Shown: piece by piece, positions 1 to 7,477 of the stretch
Numbering within the stretch: position 1 is the first letter of the stretch
Layout of the letters: each line of letters starts with the position of its first letter
DNA from: Chitinophagales bacterium
GTDB taxonomy: Bacteria; Bacteroidota; Bacteroidia; Chitinophagales; UBA2359
Assembly: GCA_020628375.1 (NCBI GenBank)
Contig: JAHDFD010000012.1
Coordinates: forward strand, 1 to 64,000
Reading direction: 5' to 3'
DNA length: 64,000 nt
Made by a program: the position numbers and the translations under genes
The notes under the pieces: generated by a model
Databases searched by the model: none
What the model was told of the DNA's origin: nothing
The model's input: the letters and a program-made list of their open reading frames with translations, nothing else

Positions 1-78
1 TTTGGGGTAATTGAACCTCGAATTCAGAATACCACATAAAATCATAAAGAACCATTTGGGGTGTAAGATGCAAAAAGA

Positions 79-152
79 GTATGTCAGAGTGAGTAAATAA
101 AAATCTAAATTTCCTTAGAAATAGGTATTTTTATGCACCGAACTCGACATAC
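79..152. repeat. imperfect palindrome in intergenic DNA
   Basis: The arms start with GTATGTC at 79-85 and end with its complement at 146-152; a second matched block (ATAAAAAT) lies further inside. The sequence around 66-100 also resembles the left arm of the larger palindrome at 10324-10531, so this may be a degraded member of that family. Bases 1-363 hold no gene that I can support: only this palindrome, a larger repeat copy and a MITE-like insertion. Confidence 0.45.
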
Positions 153-190
153 GGATTGATAGCCTTCACCCTATATCAGATATGAGCCAA

Positions 191-350
191 TAATGTTTTA
201 TGGTCTGTGGTCTGTTGACTATTAATGTTGATATTATACATTAAAGTTTAAAACGATTTTTGATAGAGACGTAGCATTGCTACGTCTGTACATTGTAAAA
301 TAATTGTATAAAAAAATCGTTTTAAAGTCTATTGCAATTTGAATTTTATT
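191..350 (+). repeat. partial copy of the ~166-bp palindromic intergenic repeat, split by a MITE
   Basis: The words GGTCTGTGGTCTGTTGACTA and, after the insertion, TTGCAATTTGAATT match the right half of the family seen at 28704-28870, 33983-34244, 35453-35605 and 19889-20022. This copy is closest to the one at 19889-20022 read on the other strand. It is interrupted at 243-330 by the small inverted-repeat element. Confidence 0.5.
243..330 (+). mobile_element. MITE-like element, copy 1 (88 bp)
   Basis: The 19-bp termini read AAAGTTTAAAACGATTTTT on the left and AGACTTTAAAACGATTTTT on the complement of the right end (17 of 19 identical). An internal 10-bp-arm hairpin contains AGACGTAGC/GCTACGTCT. 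The element is flanked by ATT on both sides (240-242 and 331-333), consistent with a 3-bp target duplication. A nearly identical copy lies at 34066-34155. It has no coding capacity, so mobilisation would need a transposase from elsewhere. Confidence 0.7.
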
Positions 351-363
351 AATTAATCCCAAT

Positions 364-702
364 ATGAAAATTTCTTTGAATATTCTGACCATCGCCTTCG
401 TGTTATCTCTTTTCTTTTCGTGTGATAAGAAAGAGGACAATTTATTCTTCTACTGGAATCAAACGGGGTGTGCCGATCCCTGGAATACTAGCAGTAATGA
501 TTCAGATATTGAAACCATACAAGCAGTCGAAAATTATTTAAGCCTTGAATCGATTGATGCTGAAAGTATTAAAATTGAATTTGATGAAAGTTTGACCGAA
601 GCTTGTGAGGCTTGTAGTTGCTTAACCGGCAATCAGATTTATGTAGAAGTTGATGATAAATATAAAGATGCTATGCTTGAACTGAATTTTGTTGAGAAGT
701 AG
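364..702 (+). CDS. small cysteine-containing lipoprotein, function unknown
   Basis: 112 residues. The N-terminus is a lipoprotein signal peptide: a hydrophobic stretch ending in LSLFFSC, with Cys at about residue 20 as the likely lipidated residue. It is followed by DKKED, a charged run like the surface-export signals of Bacteroidota lipoproteins. The mature part contains a CEACSC cluster and is acidic; I recognise no domain. The gene ends 12 bp before the restriction endonuclease, so the two may be co-transcribed, although nothing in the sequence links it to restriction. The start is the ATG just downstream of the MITE-containing repeat. Confidence 0.7.
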   Translation: MKISLNILTIAFVLSLFFSCDKKEDNLFFYWNQTGCADPWNTSSNDSDIETIQAVENYLSLESIDAESIKIEFDESLTEACEACSCLTGNQIYVEVDDKYKDAMLELNFVEK

Positions 703-714
703 ATAGAGTTAGTT

Positions 715-1425
715 ATGAAAGAAGAAGCATTACTTAAGTTGGTTATTGATTATTTTGATGAAAAGGTGTTTTCTAATCACCAAAAAGAAATTTTAAGGAA
801 ACATTCAAAGCTTAGTTCTTACAAGGTTAATCCCATTATTGTTCGTTATCTTTCTAAAGTTCTAGATGATAAATTTTCACCGTTAGGAGTTGCTAAAGCA
901 TTATTTTATCCTAGAGTTTTAGGAACTTCGATTAATACTTCTTTTGGAACAAAGAGTCAAACAATGTTTATTGATTTAAACTTAGCCAAAGGCTCTTTAA
1001 TTAAAGGAATGGATATAGAGTTTCTTGATAAGATTGATAATAGACAAAAGTGGTGTCAATTAAAATCCGGTCCTAATACTATTAATTTAGGTGATGTGAA
1101 TCCACTACTTAAAAAATTTGCATCAGTGGCTAATTTAGCTAGAACTAACAAGATAAAACTAAATAATTCAGATTTAATTTTAGGGGTTTTATATGGAAAT
1201 GAGGATCAATTAAGTCAACATTATAGAAAAATTGATGAAACATATCCTGTAATTATTGGTAGAGAGTTTTGGCATAGAATCACAGGATTCCCTAATTTCT
1301 ATTCAAGATTACTTTTGAAAATTGATAAACTGATAAAAGATCTTAATACAGAAGATTTCTTTGAAAAGGGTTATTTACTACTGGTTGAGGAAATTAAAGA
1401 GTCAGATTTATTTGATTTCTCATAA
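715..1425 (+). CDS. type II restriction endonuclease (PmeII-like, tentative)
   Basis: 236 residues, soluble, without a signal peptide. The core GMDIEF (Asp100, Glu102), followed after a short loop by CQLKSGPNTIN (Gln115, Lys117), looks like a PD-(D/E)XK nuclease site in which the usual Glu of ExK is Gln. The QLKSGP wording is typical of several type II endonucleases, and PmeII-like is my best family guess from memory. Its 3' end overlaps the convergent methyltransferase by 55 bp, which fits a type II restriction-modification pair. The pair would cut unmodified foreign DNA and protect the host. The recognition sequence cannot be read from the protein. Confidence 0.75.
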   Translation: MKEEALLKLVIDYFDEKVFSNHQKEILRKHSKLSSYKVNPIIVRYLSKVLDDKFSPLGVAKALFYPRVLGTSINTSFGTKSQTMFIDLNLAKGSLIKGMDIEFLDKIDNRQKWCQLKSGPNTINLGDVNPLLKKFASVANLARTNKIKLNNSDLILGVLYGNEDQLSQHYRKIDETYPVIIGREFWHRITGFPNFYSRLLLKIDKLIKDLNTEDFFEKGYLLLVEEIKESDLFDFS

Positions 1426-2636
1426 TAAGTATTTAAAGCACTTATTATGGAGTAACCAATTTCTTGACCTAAGTTACAAGGAACAGCATTGCCAATTTGT
1501 TTATATTGTTGAGATATGGAACCTACAAATTCCCAGTCATCTGGGAAAGTCTGGATTCTTGCATACTCTCTTATAGTGAAAGGGCGAGTTTCATCAGGGT
1601 GACATCTTTCAGTCTGTTTTTGAGCTGGGCTACAAGTTAAGGTAAGACATGGCTCGTCCCATCCTATTCTCCTTGCCATACCAGTTTTACCACCCCCTAA
1701 ATAAAAACTCTTACCCATATATTTTTTTTGAAGATCAACGGGTAAATCACGCCAGTACCCTTTAGGTGGAATCAAATTTAATATCTCTTTTTTATGTTCA
1801 GGATATTTAGTCCCCTTTGATTTGGGAACATCACTTTTATATAGTGATCCCTTTTTCAAAGCATCTTTAAGGTTATATATCTTCCTATGTGGTTTAGGAT
1901 ATGAATATTCTAAGTCTATATCTTTTCTGATTCCTACTAAAATAAGCCTTTCTCTTTTTTGAGGAACTTTGTAATGAATCGCCTTTAAGACTTCTACAGG
2001 AACTACATTATACCCAATTTCATCTAATATCGAAATCATACCCTGTAAAGTTTTACCTTTTTCATGAGATAATAAGCCTTTTACATTTTCACCAATACAT
2101 ATAATTGGTTTTACTTGTTGAATTACCTTAGCAAACTCATAGAATAAGGTTCCTCTTGCATCTTCAAGTCCTAAACGTTTACCTGCATAGCTAAATGCTT
2201 GGCAAGGAAATCCTCCAGTCACAATCTCAACTTGATTTTCAAATTCACTGAAATCAAATGATTTTATATCTCCCTCTAGTATTTTCCAATCAGGTCTATT
2301 TACTCTTAGTGTTTCACAAGCCCATTTATCAATTTCATTTAATGCAATACATTTAATACCTGCCTTTTCTAAGCCTATTGCTAACCCACCTGCACCTGCA
2401 AATAACTCCAAAGCTTTATATGTTTTGTAAGGTATTACTGAATTATCAATTTCTTCTTCTATATCAATAGATAAAAAGTCAGAGAATAAATCCAATTGAG
2501 TTTTCTTGTATAATCGGTAGTTACTCATAGGTTCACGAGAAGCTTTTAGTTTACCATTTCTATCCCACCTTCTTAATGTTTCTTTACTTTTACCCAGTAA
2601 CTTTGCTGCTTCTGATAAAGAATAATATTTTTTCAT
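1371..2636 (-). CDS. DNA cytosine-5 methyltransferase with N-terminal MerR-like HTH
   Basis: 421 residues from the ATG at 2636; a longer reading to 2732 is less likely because it lacks conservation and runs through the putative promoter. Residues 1-50 (YYSLSEAAKLLGKSKETLRR) form a MerR-type helix-turn-helix. The rest is a C5-methyltransferase: motif I ELFAGAGG, catalytic motif IV GGFPCQ, motif VI GENVKG, motif VIII QKRERL, and motifs IX-X ending in QIGNAVP. It is the modification partner of the convergent endonuclease. The fused HTH suggests binding to its own promoter, as with regulatory m5C methyltransferases, but that is inference. Confidence 0.92.
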   Translation of the reverse strand: MKKYYSLSEAAKLLGKSKETLRRWDRNGKLKASREPMSNYRLYKKTQLDLFSDFLSIDIEEEIDNSVIPYKTYKALELFAGAGGLAIGLEKAGIKCIALNEIDKWACETLRVNRPDWKILEGDIKSFDFSEFENQVEIVTGGFPCQAFSYAGKRLGLEDARGTLFYEFAKVIQQVKPIICIGENVKGLLSHEKGKTLQGMISILDEIGYNVVPVEVLKAIHYKVPQKRERLILVGIRKDIDLEYSYPKPHRKIYNLKDALKKGSLYKSDVPKSKGTKYPEHKKEILNLIPPKGYWRDLPVDLQKKYMGKSFYLGGGKTGMARRIGWDEPCLTLTCSPAQKQTERCHPDETRPFTIREYARIQTFPDDWEFVGSISQQYKQIGNAVPCNLGQEIGYSIISALNTYYEKSNKSDSLISSTSSK

Positions 2637-2667
2637 AACCAAGTGCGTTAACCTTATACATTGGTTA

Positions 2668-2675
2668 CAAAAGTA
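2668..2675 (-). promoter_or_regulatory. putative -7 element for the methyltransferase gene
   Basis: On the minus strand this reads TACTTTTG, an exact match to the Bacteroidota -7 consensus TAnnTTTG, 31 bp before the chosen ATG. No clear -33 TTTG is present at the usual distance. The neighbouring GGTTAC/GTAACC words (around 2663-2668 and 2700-2705) could be operator half-sites for the HTH domain. Confidence 0.4.
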
Positions 2676-2780
2676 CACTTTTTTAGATATATAATTACTG
2701 GTAACTATTTTAAAAGTTTTCAACAAAACCATTTAAGAAATTAAACCCATTTTTATCTTTTCATTTTAACTTTACCACTA

Positions 2781-4883
2781 GTGAAACTCGAAACCCCCAT
2801 AGAGTACCTTAAAGGAGTAGGTCCGGATAAAGCAAAATTGCTGAATAAGCATCTGGAAATTTTTACCTTCGGCGATCTGCTGGAGCATTACCCATTCCGC
2901 TATGTCGATAAAACACAAGTTACCCAAGTCGTTAATATTTTTCCCGATTCAACGAATATTCAGGTCAGAGGTGTATTATCAGAAATTACAACTGCACCAA
3001 TGAAGCGCGGACAAAGAATGAATGCCATTCTTACCGATGAAACAGGTAGCGTAGAATTGGTTTGGTTTCAGGGCGTAGCCTACCTCAAAAAATATTTGCA
3101 GGAAGGACGGGAGTACCTTATTTATGGAAAACCTGATTTTTACAAAAATCGCCCAACCTTCAAGCATCCCGAAATGGATCTGGTCGATCCGAATAAGCAA
3201 TTGACCTTCGCCGATCGTATTTCCCCAGTTTATCCTTCTTCTGAAAAACTGAAACCACGTTATCTCGATAGTAAGGGCTTATCGAAATTGGTAAATACTT
3301 TAGCTAGTAAAGTTTCAGAACAAAATTTCCCTGAATTCCTACCAAAAGAAATTTTAGAAGATTACGCTTTAGTACGCCGTTTTCAGGCAATAAAAAATGT
3401 ACATCAGCCCGAAAGTGAGAGCTGGCTCGAACATGCGCGTAATCGCATTAAATTCAACGAGTTTTTCTATATTCAAATGAATATGCACCGTTTGAAATTG
3501 AACCAGCAGGAAGCAGATGGCTTTTTACTCGAAAAGTTAGGCGATTATTTCAATTCTTTTTACAACGATTATCTGCCTTTTGAATTAACCAATGCACAGA
3601 AAAGAGTTTTAAAGGAAATAAGACGGGATACTTTAACCGGAAGACAAATGAATCGCTTATTGCAGGGCGATGTAGGAAGTGGTAAAACAGTAGTTGCCCT
3701 GATGACTATGCTAATTGCATTGGACAACGGTTTTCAGGCTTGTCTTATGGCACCCACCGAAATATTAGCGCAACAACATTTTACCGGATTGCAAGAGTTA
3801 TTGGAACCAACTGGAATAACGATAGAAATACTAACCGGAAGTATTAAAGGTAAACGAAGAAAAGGTATTCTTGAAAGAACAAAGTCGGGAGAAACACAGA
3901 TATTGATAGGCACACATGCGCTGATAGAACCTACCGTAGAATTTTTAAACCTTGGAATGGTCGTGATCGATGAACAACACCGATTTGGTGTGGCACAACG
4001 AGCAAAATTGTGGCAAAAGAATAATCGACCACCACATGTATTGGTAATGACCGCTACACCGATTCCAAGAACATTGGCAATGACCGTTTATGGTGATTTA
4101 GATGTTTCTGTAATCGACGAATTACCACCCGGAAGAAAGCCCATAAGAACTGTACATCGTTTCGACAAAGACAGAATTACCGTTTTTCAGTTCATAAGAG
4201 AAGAAATTGGAAAAGGAAGACAGATATATATCGTTTATCCATTGATAGAAGAATCTGAAACACTTGACTACAAAGACCTGATGGATGGATTTGAAGCGGT
4301 GGAACGAGAATTTTCACCACCAGAATACAGAATAAGTATTGTACACGGAAAAATGAAACCTGTCGATAAGGAAATGGAAATGCAGCGTTTTGTGAAAGGC
4401 GAAACGCAGATAATGGTCGCTACAACAGTAATCGAAGTAGGTGTGAATGTTCCCAATGCTTCTGTAATGATCATAGAAAGTGCAGAACGCTTCGGATTGT
4501 CACAATTACATCAGTTACGAGGTAGGGTAGGACGTGGTGCCGAACAATCATATTGTATATTAATGACCGGACATAAATTGAGCAGTACAGGCAGAAAGCG
4601 ACTTAAAACAATGGTTCAGTCCAATGATGGTTTTCATATAGCAGAAGTCGATTTAAAGCTTCGTGGACCCGGTGATATTGAAGGCACACGCCAAAGTGGA
4701 ATACTCGATCTTAAAATGGCAAATGTTACCGAAGATCAAACCATACTTCAGAACGCACGAAGTGCAGCCGCACAAATATTATCGAAAGATCCTAATTTGA
4801 TGAGTCCGGAAAATCAGGCACTTAAACTTCACTTACAACAGCGAAGAAATAAGCAGGAAATAGATTGGTCGAGGGTTAGCTAA
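2781..4883 (+). CDS. recG: ATP-dependent DNA helicase RecG
   Basis: 700 residues, a normal RecG length. The protein starts at GTG. The N-terminal wedge/OB domain (about 1-190) holds VKGVGP-type start wording (YLKGVGPDKAKLL), which grips branched DNA. The helicase core has Walker A GDVGSGKT near residue 295-303, the DEQH box near 397 followed by RFG, motif III TATPIPRT, and motif VI QLRGRVGRG. RecG remodels stalled replication forks and Holliday-type junctions in the cytoplasm. The gene converges with the VCBS-protein gene with only 2 bp between stops. Nothing is anomalous. Confidence 0.97.
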   Translation: MKLETPIEYLKGVGPDKAKLLNKHLEIFTFGDLLEHYPFRYVDKTQVTQVVNIFPDSTNIQVRGVLSEITTAPMKRGQRMNAILTDETGSVELVWFQGVAYLKKYLQEGREYLIYGKPDFYKNRPTFKHPEMDLVDPNKQLTFADRISPVYPSSEKLKPRYLDSKGLSKLVNTLASKVSEQNFPEFLPKEILEDYALVRRFQAIKNVHQPESESWLEHARNRIKFNEFFYIQMNMHRLKLNQQEADGFLLEKLGDYFNSFYNDYLPFELTNAQKRVLKEIRRDTLTGRQMNRLLQGDVGSGKTVVALMTMLIALDNGFQACLMAPTEILAQQHFTGLQELLEPTGITIEILTGSIKGKRRKGILERTKSGETQILIGTHALIEPTVEFLNLGMVVIDEQHRFGVAQRAKLWQKNNRPPHVLVMTATPIPRTLAMTVYGDLDVSVIDELPPGRKPIRTVHRFDKDRITVFQFIREEIGKGRQIYIVYPLIEESETLDYKDLMDGFEAVEREFSPPEYRISIVHGKMKPVDKEMEMQRFVKGETQIMVATTVIEVGVNVPNASVMIIESAERFGLSQLHQLRGRVGRGAEQSYCILMTGHKLSSTGRKRLKTMVQSNDGFHIAEVDLKLRGPGDIEGTRQSGILDLKMANVTEDQTILQNARSAAAQILSKDPNLMSPENQALKLHLQQRRNKQEIDWSRVS

Positions 4884-4885
4884 AC

Positions 4886-6274
4886 TTACTCTTTCAGAAT
4901 TTTTCTGATCGCAATCGCTCCGTCTGAGTTGGTGATCTTCAGTAAATAATATCCTTTCGATAAATTAGAAATGTCTATTTGTTTGTTGGAAGTATTAGCG
5001 TAATAAACCACCCTGCCTGAGACATCACTTAGTTCGACACTTTTGATATTGCCATTATACTGAATTTCAAAACTATTTTCTGCGGGATTGGGATAAACAC
5101 TGATAGGCTCATTAATAATATCTGTTCCAATATTCGTTTCAATATTCAAGTTCTCATAAAACTGCCAAACACCTCCATTCTGATTAATATGAACAAATAA
5201 ATCATCATCACCATCGGTATCAATATCTGCGAATTGTGCAATTGCCAGATAATCACCAAAGCCAGTAATATTTCCCTCAGGTTGTTGAACAAAAGATGGG
5301 GATGATGCAGAGCCTGTATTTTCAAAATATTCTATTATACTATCTTCTAATTCGTAAGAATAACCACTTACAAACAAATCCAGATCACCATCATTATCAA
5401 CGTCTCCCAGAACGGGTAGGGAAAAATATCCGCTAGTTGAAAGACCGAAAGGATTAATCTCAGGTGTAGTAAAGTTGGGTACGCTACTTGTTCCGATATT
5501 CTTTACAAATAGTAACTGATTTATCTCTGTTTCTGTATCATAATCATAACCATAAAATCCCAAAAGCAAATCAGTATCTCCATCATTGTCTAAATCTGCT
5601 GCTGTCGGAAAAAAGAAATAAGCATAATCTGGTAAATTGTTTAAGCCGAAAGCATTTATTTGTGGAGAGGCAAATTGAGGACTACTCGCTGTTCCGGTAT
5701 TCTCAAAAAACAAATTGGCTCCGTAATAACCAAAAACTAGTAAATCGGCATCACCATCATCATCAAAATCAGCTAATACAGGAAATGAAACACCCTCCAA
5801 AGGTGTATCCAAACCAAAAGGCGTACTCATCCGACTATTGAATAAAGCATTTGAGCTTGTACCGTTATTTTCGAGATACACAAAATTGGTAGTTTCATTT
5901 GTTCCATCGTAGCCATAAGAAATCGCCAGAATATCCAAATCACCATCATTATCCAGATCGGCAAATGAGGTCATTAAAAATTCTAATTCAGGAACAAAAC
6001 CAAACGGGTTTTCAACGGCTGGCGCAAAGTTTTGTGCATTGGCAGTTATTCCGAACGATAAACCTAAGGCTATAGCAGCAGGCTTAATGATCTGTCGTAA
6101 ATAACCGAGTTCAAAAAAGCTTTTAAGTTCAGTGATCAGATTATTGATTTTGTTTATCAAGCTTTTCAGTTGGCTTAATGAACGTTGAGCCTTATGCTTT
6201 CTTAAGAAAACTTGAAGTTGAGAAACAGTTTGTTTTAACTCATTTAATCGAAGGGAATAAAATTTCTTTTCCAT
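4886..6274 (-). CDS. secreted FG-GAP/VCBS-repeat protein with T9SS sorting domain
   Basis: 462 residues. At least five calcium-binding FG-GAP-type loops are visible (DLDNDGDLD, DFDDDGDAD, DLDNDGDTD, DVDNDGDLD, DIDTDGDDD), which usually build a beta-propeller. The last ~75 residues (SVYPNPAENSF ... GYYLLKI ... IRKILKE) are a type A T9SS sorting domain, so the product should be delivered to the cell surface. The N-terminus is odd: about 60 basic, helical residues precede the hydrophobic signal core (about 63-79), with likely cleavage at ANA-Q. The gene starts 10 bp after the TIGR03032-type gene, so the two are probably one transcript. The partner or ligand is unknown. Confidence 0.88.
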   Translation of the reverse strand: MEKKFYSLRLNELKQTVSQLQVFLRKHKAQRSLSQLKSLINKINNLITELKSFFELGYLRQIIKPAAIALGLSFGITANAQNFAPAVENPFGFVPELEFLMTSFADLDNDGDLDILAISYGYDGTNETTNFVYLENNGTSSNALFNSRMSTPFGLDTPLEGVSFPVLADFDDDGDADLLVFGYYGANLFFENTGTASSPQFASPQINAFGLNNLPDYAYFFFPTAADLDNDGDTDLLLGFYGYDYDTETEINQLLFVKNIGTSSVPNFTTPEINPFGLSTSGYFSLPVLGDVDNDGDLDLFVSGYSYELEDSIIEYFENTGSASSPSFVQQPEGNITGFGDYLAIAQFADIDTDGDDDLFVHINQNGGVWQFYENLNIETNIGTDIINEPISVYPNPAENSFEIQYNGNIKSVELSDVSGRVVYYANTSNKQIDISNLSKGYYLLKITNSDGAIAIRKILKE

Positions 6275-6284
6275 TTTGCTTAAT

Positions 6285-7370
6285 TCAATGTTCGGGATTG
6301 GATCTTGCCCAATAAGTCGAATTGGGTGTTGATAGCCCTAATTTATGCGTATTTTTAATAGTATTCAAAATATTGGGGCGAATTTTATCGGGTAAAATAT
6401 GCACATCATATATTTCATCGACAGAAGTCTGATAGGTTATTTTGCCAACCAGGCTTGCTGTTGGTAAATGAACGATCAGTATTCCGGCTTCTTTTGCTTT
6501 ATCTGCAAAAGGAAGCTTTGCAAAGGTTGAAGAATTCTTTCTCAATTTGGAAAGCCCGATAAATAGAAAATCCTGATAAAGATCCATACCACGTACAAAA
6601 CCATCGATCTTTAGAATTTCTTCATGTTTCCCACTTTCTTTATCGATCTTGATTAATGCTCCGGCAGCAGAAAGCAAAACATAGAGTTCATTATTATACA
6701 ACCTTGGAGAATGTGGCATTGCAAGTCCACGTGTTATAACTTCTTTCGTTGCTACATCTATAATGATCCCTGACTTTGTAATATTGGCTCTCCAGCTTTT
6801 AGGCGTATTACCGTCATTGAAGGCAGAAACAAATTTAGGCAATCCGTTTTCCATTGCCATACCATTCAAATGACAACGATCTTCGGCTACAATATTATCT
6901 ATAAACGAAGGTTGCCAATAAGGCGTGAAGTTATAATCATCATCTATCGAAACGATACAGGAAAATAAAGTGTTTACTGCGTACAAACGATCATCTTTTC
7001 CGAAGTAAATATCGTGTATATCTAAAGCTCCCGTATGAAAGGTGGTACGTGGCATATAAAGTGCATCATAAGTGTTGGGTTTGTTCGGATAATGTTCTGC
7101 CAAGGCTTTAGAATTGGCAAAAACCACTATCTCATCTTTGCAGGCAAGCGCAATTTTATCTTTCTTTTTTTGATGAGCAAGCCCCATAGGTTTGGCAAAT
7201 GTTCGAGGAAGCTGTATCAAACTATTTTCATCTTTAGCAGAAATGAAAACAAGTTTCCCTGCTTGATAAGTGGTAATTGCTAAGGTACAATTTAGTTTGA
7301 ATAATAATTCAGGAACCTGTGGGGTATAACGACAACTGAAAGGTGCTAAAGGACTTTTAGGTCTTTCCAC
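6285..7370 (-). CDS. TIGR03032 (DUF4915)-type beta-propeller protein
   Basis: 361 residues from a GTG start. Wording such as TYQAGKLVFIS near the N-terminus, DIHDIYFG, CHLNGMAM, SAFNDGNTPKSWR and MPHSPRLY matches my memory of the TIGR03032/DUF4915 family, which is predicted to fold as a propeller and has no settled function. There is no signal peptide or membrane segment. It lies first in a two-gene minus-strand unit, immediately before the secreted FG-GAP protein, and the pairing of two propeller-like proteins may be functional. The family call is from memory; the biochemical role is unknown. Confidence 0.8.
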   Translation of the reverse strand: MERPKSPLAPFSCRYTPQVPELLFKLNCTLAITTYQAGKLVFISAKDENSLIQLPRTFAKPMGLAHQKKKDKIALACKDEIVVFANSKALAEHYPNKPNTYDALYMPRTTFHTGALDIHDIYFGKDDRLYAVNTLFSCIVSIDDDYNFTPYWQPSFIDNIVAEDRCHLNGMAMENGLPKFVSAFNDGNTPKSWRANITKSGIIIDVATKEVITRGLAMPHSPRLYNNELYVLLSAAGALIKIDKESGKHEEILKIDGFVRGMDLYQDFLFIGLSKLRKNSSTFAKLPFADKAKEAGILIVHLPTASLVGKITYQTSVDEIYDVHILPDKIRPNILNTIKNTHKLGLSTPNSTYWARSNPEH

Positions 7371-7477
7371 AAAACTATTTTTAGTTCAGTAATTCAGCAA
7401 ATATAACGAAAGTATTCAGCCGTAAAGATTATTTTTATGATTGTTACTTCAAGTGTCCGATCTTTAAAAACAGATAA

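Noticed and set aside
234..440. Reverse frame across the first MITE-like element
   Set aside because: It runs through an inverted-repeat element and into the lipoprotein gene; no conserved protein is visible. A similar frame at 34071-34253 arises from the second copy.
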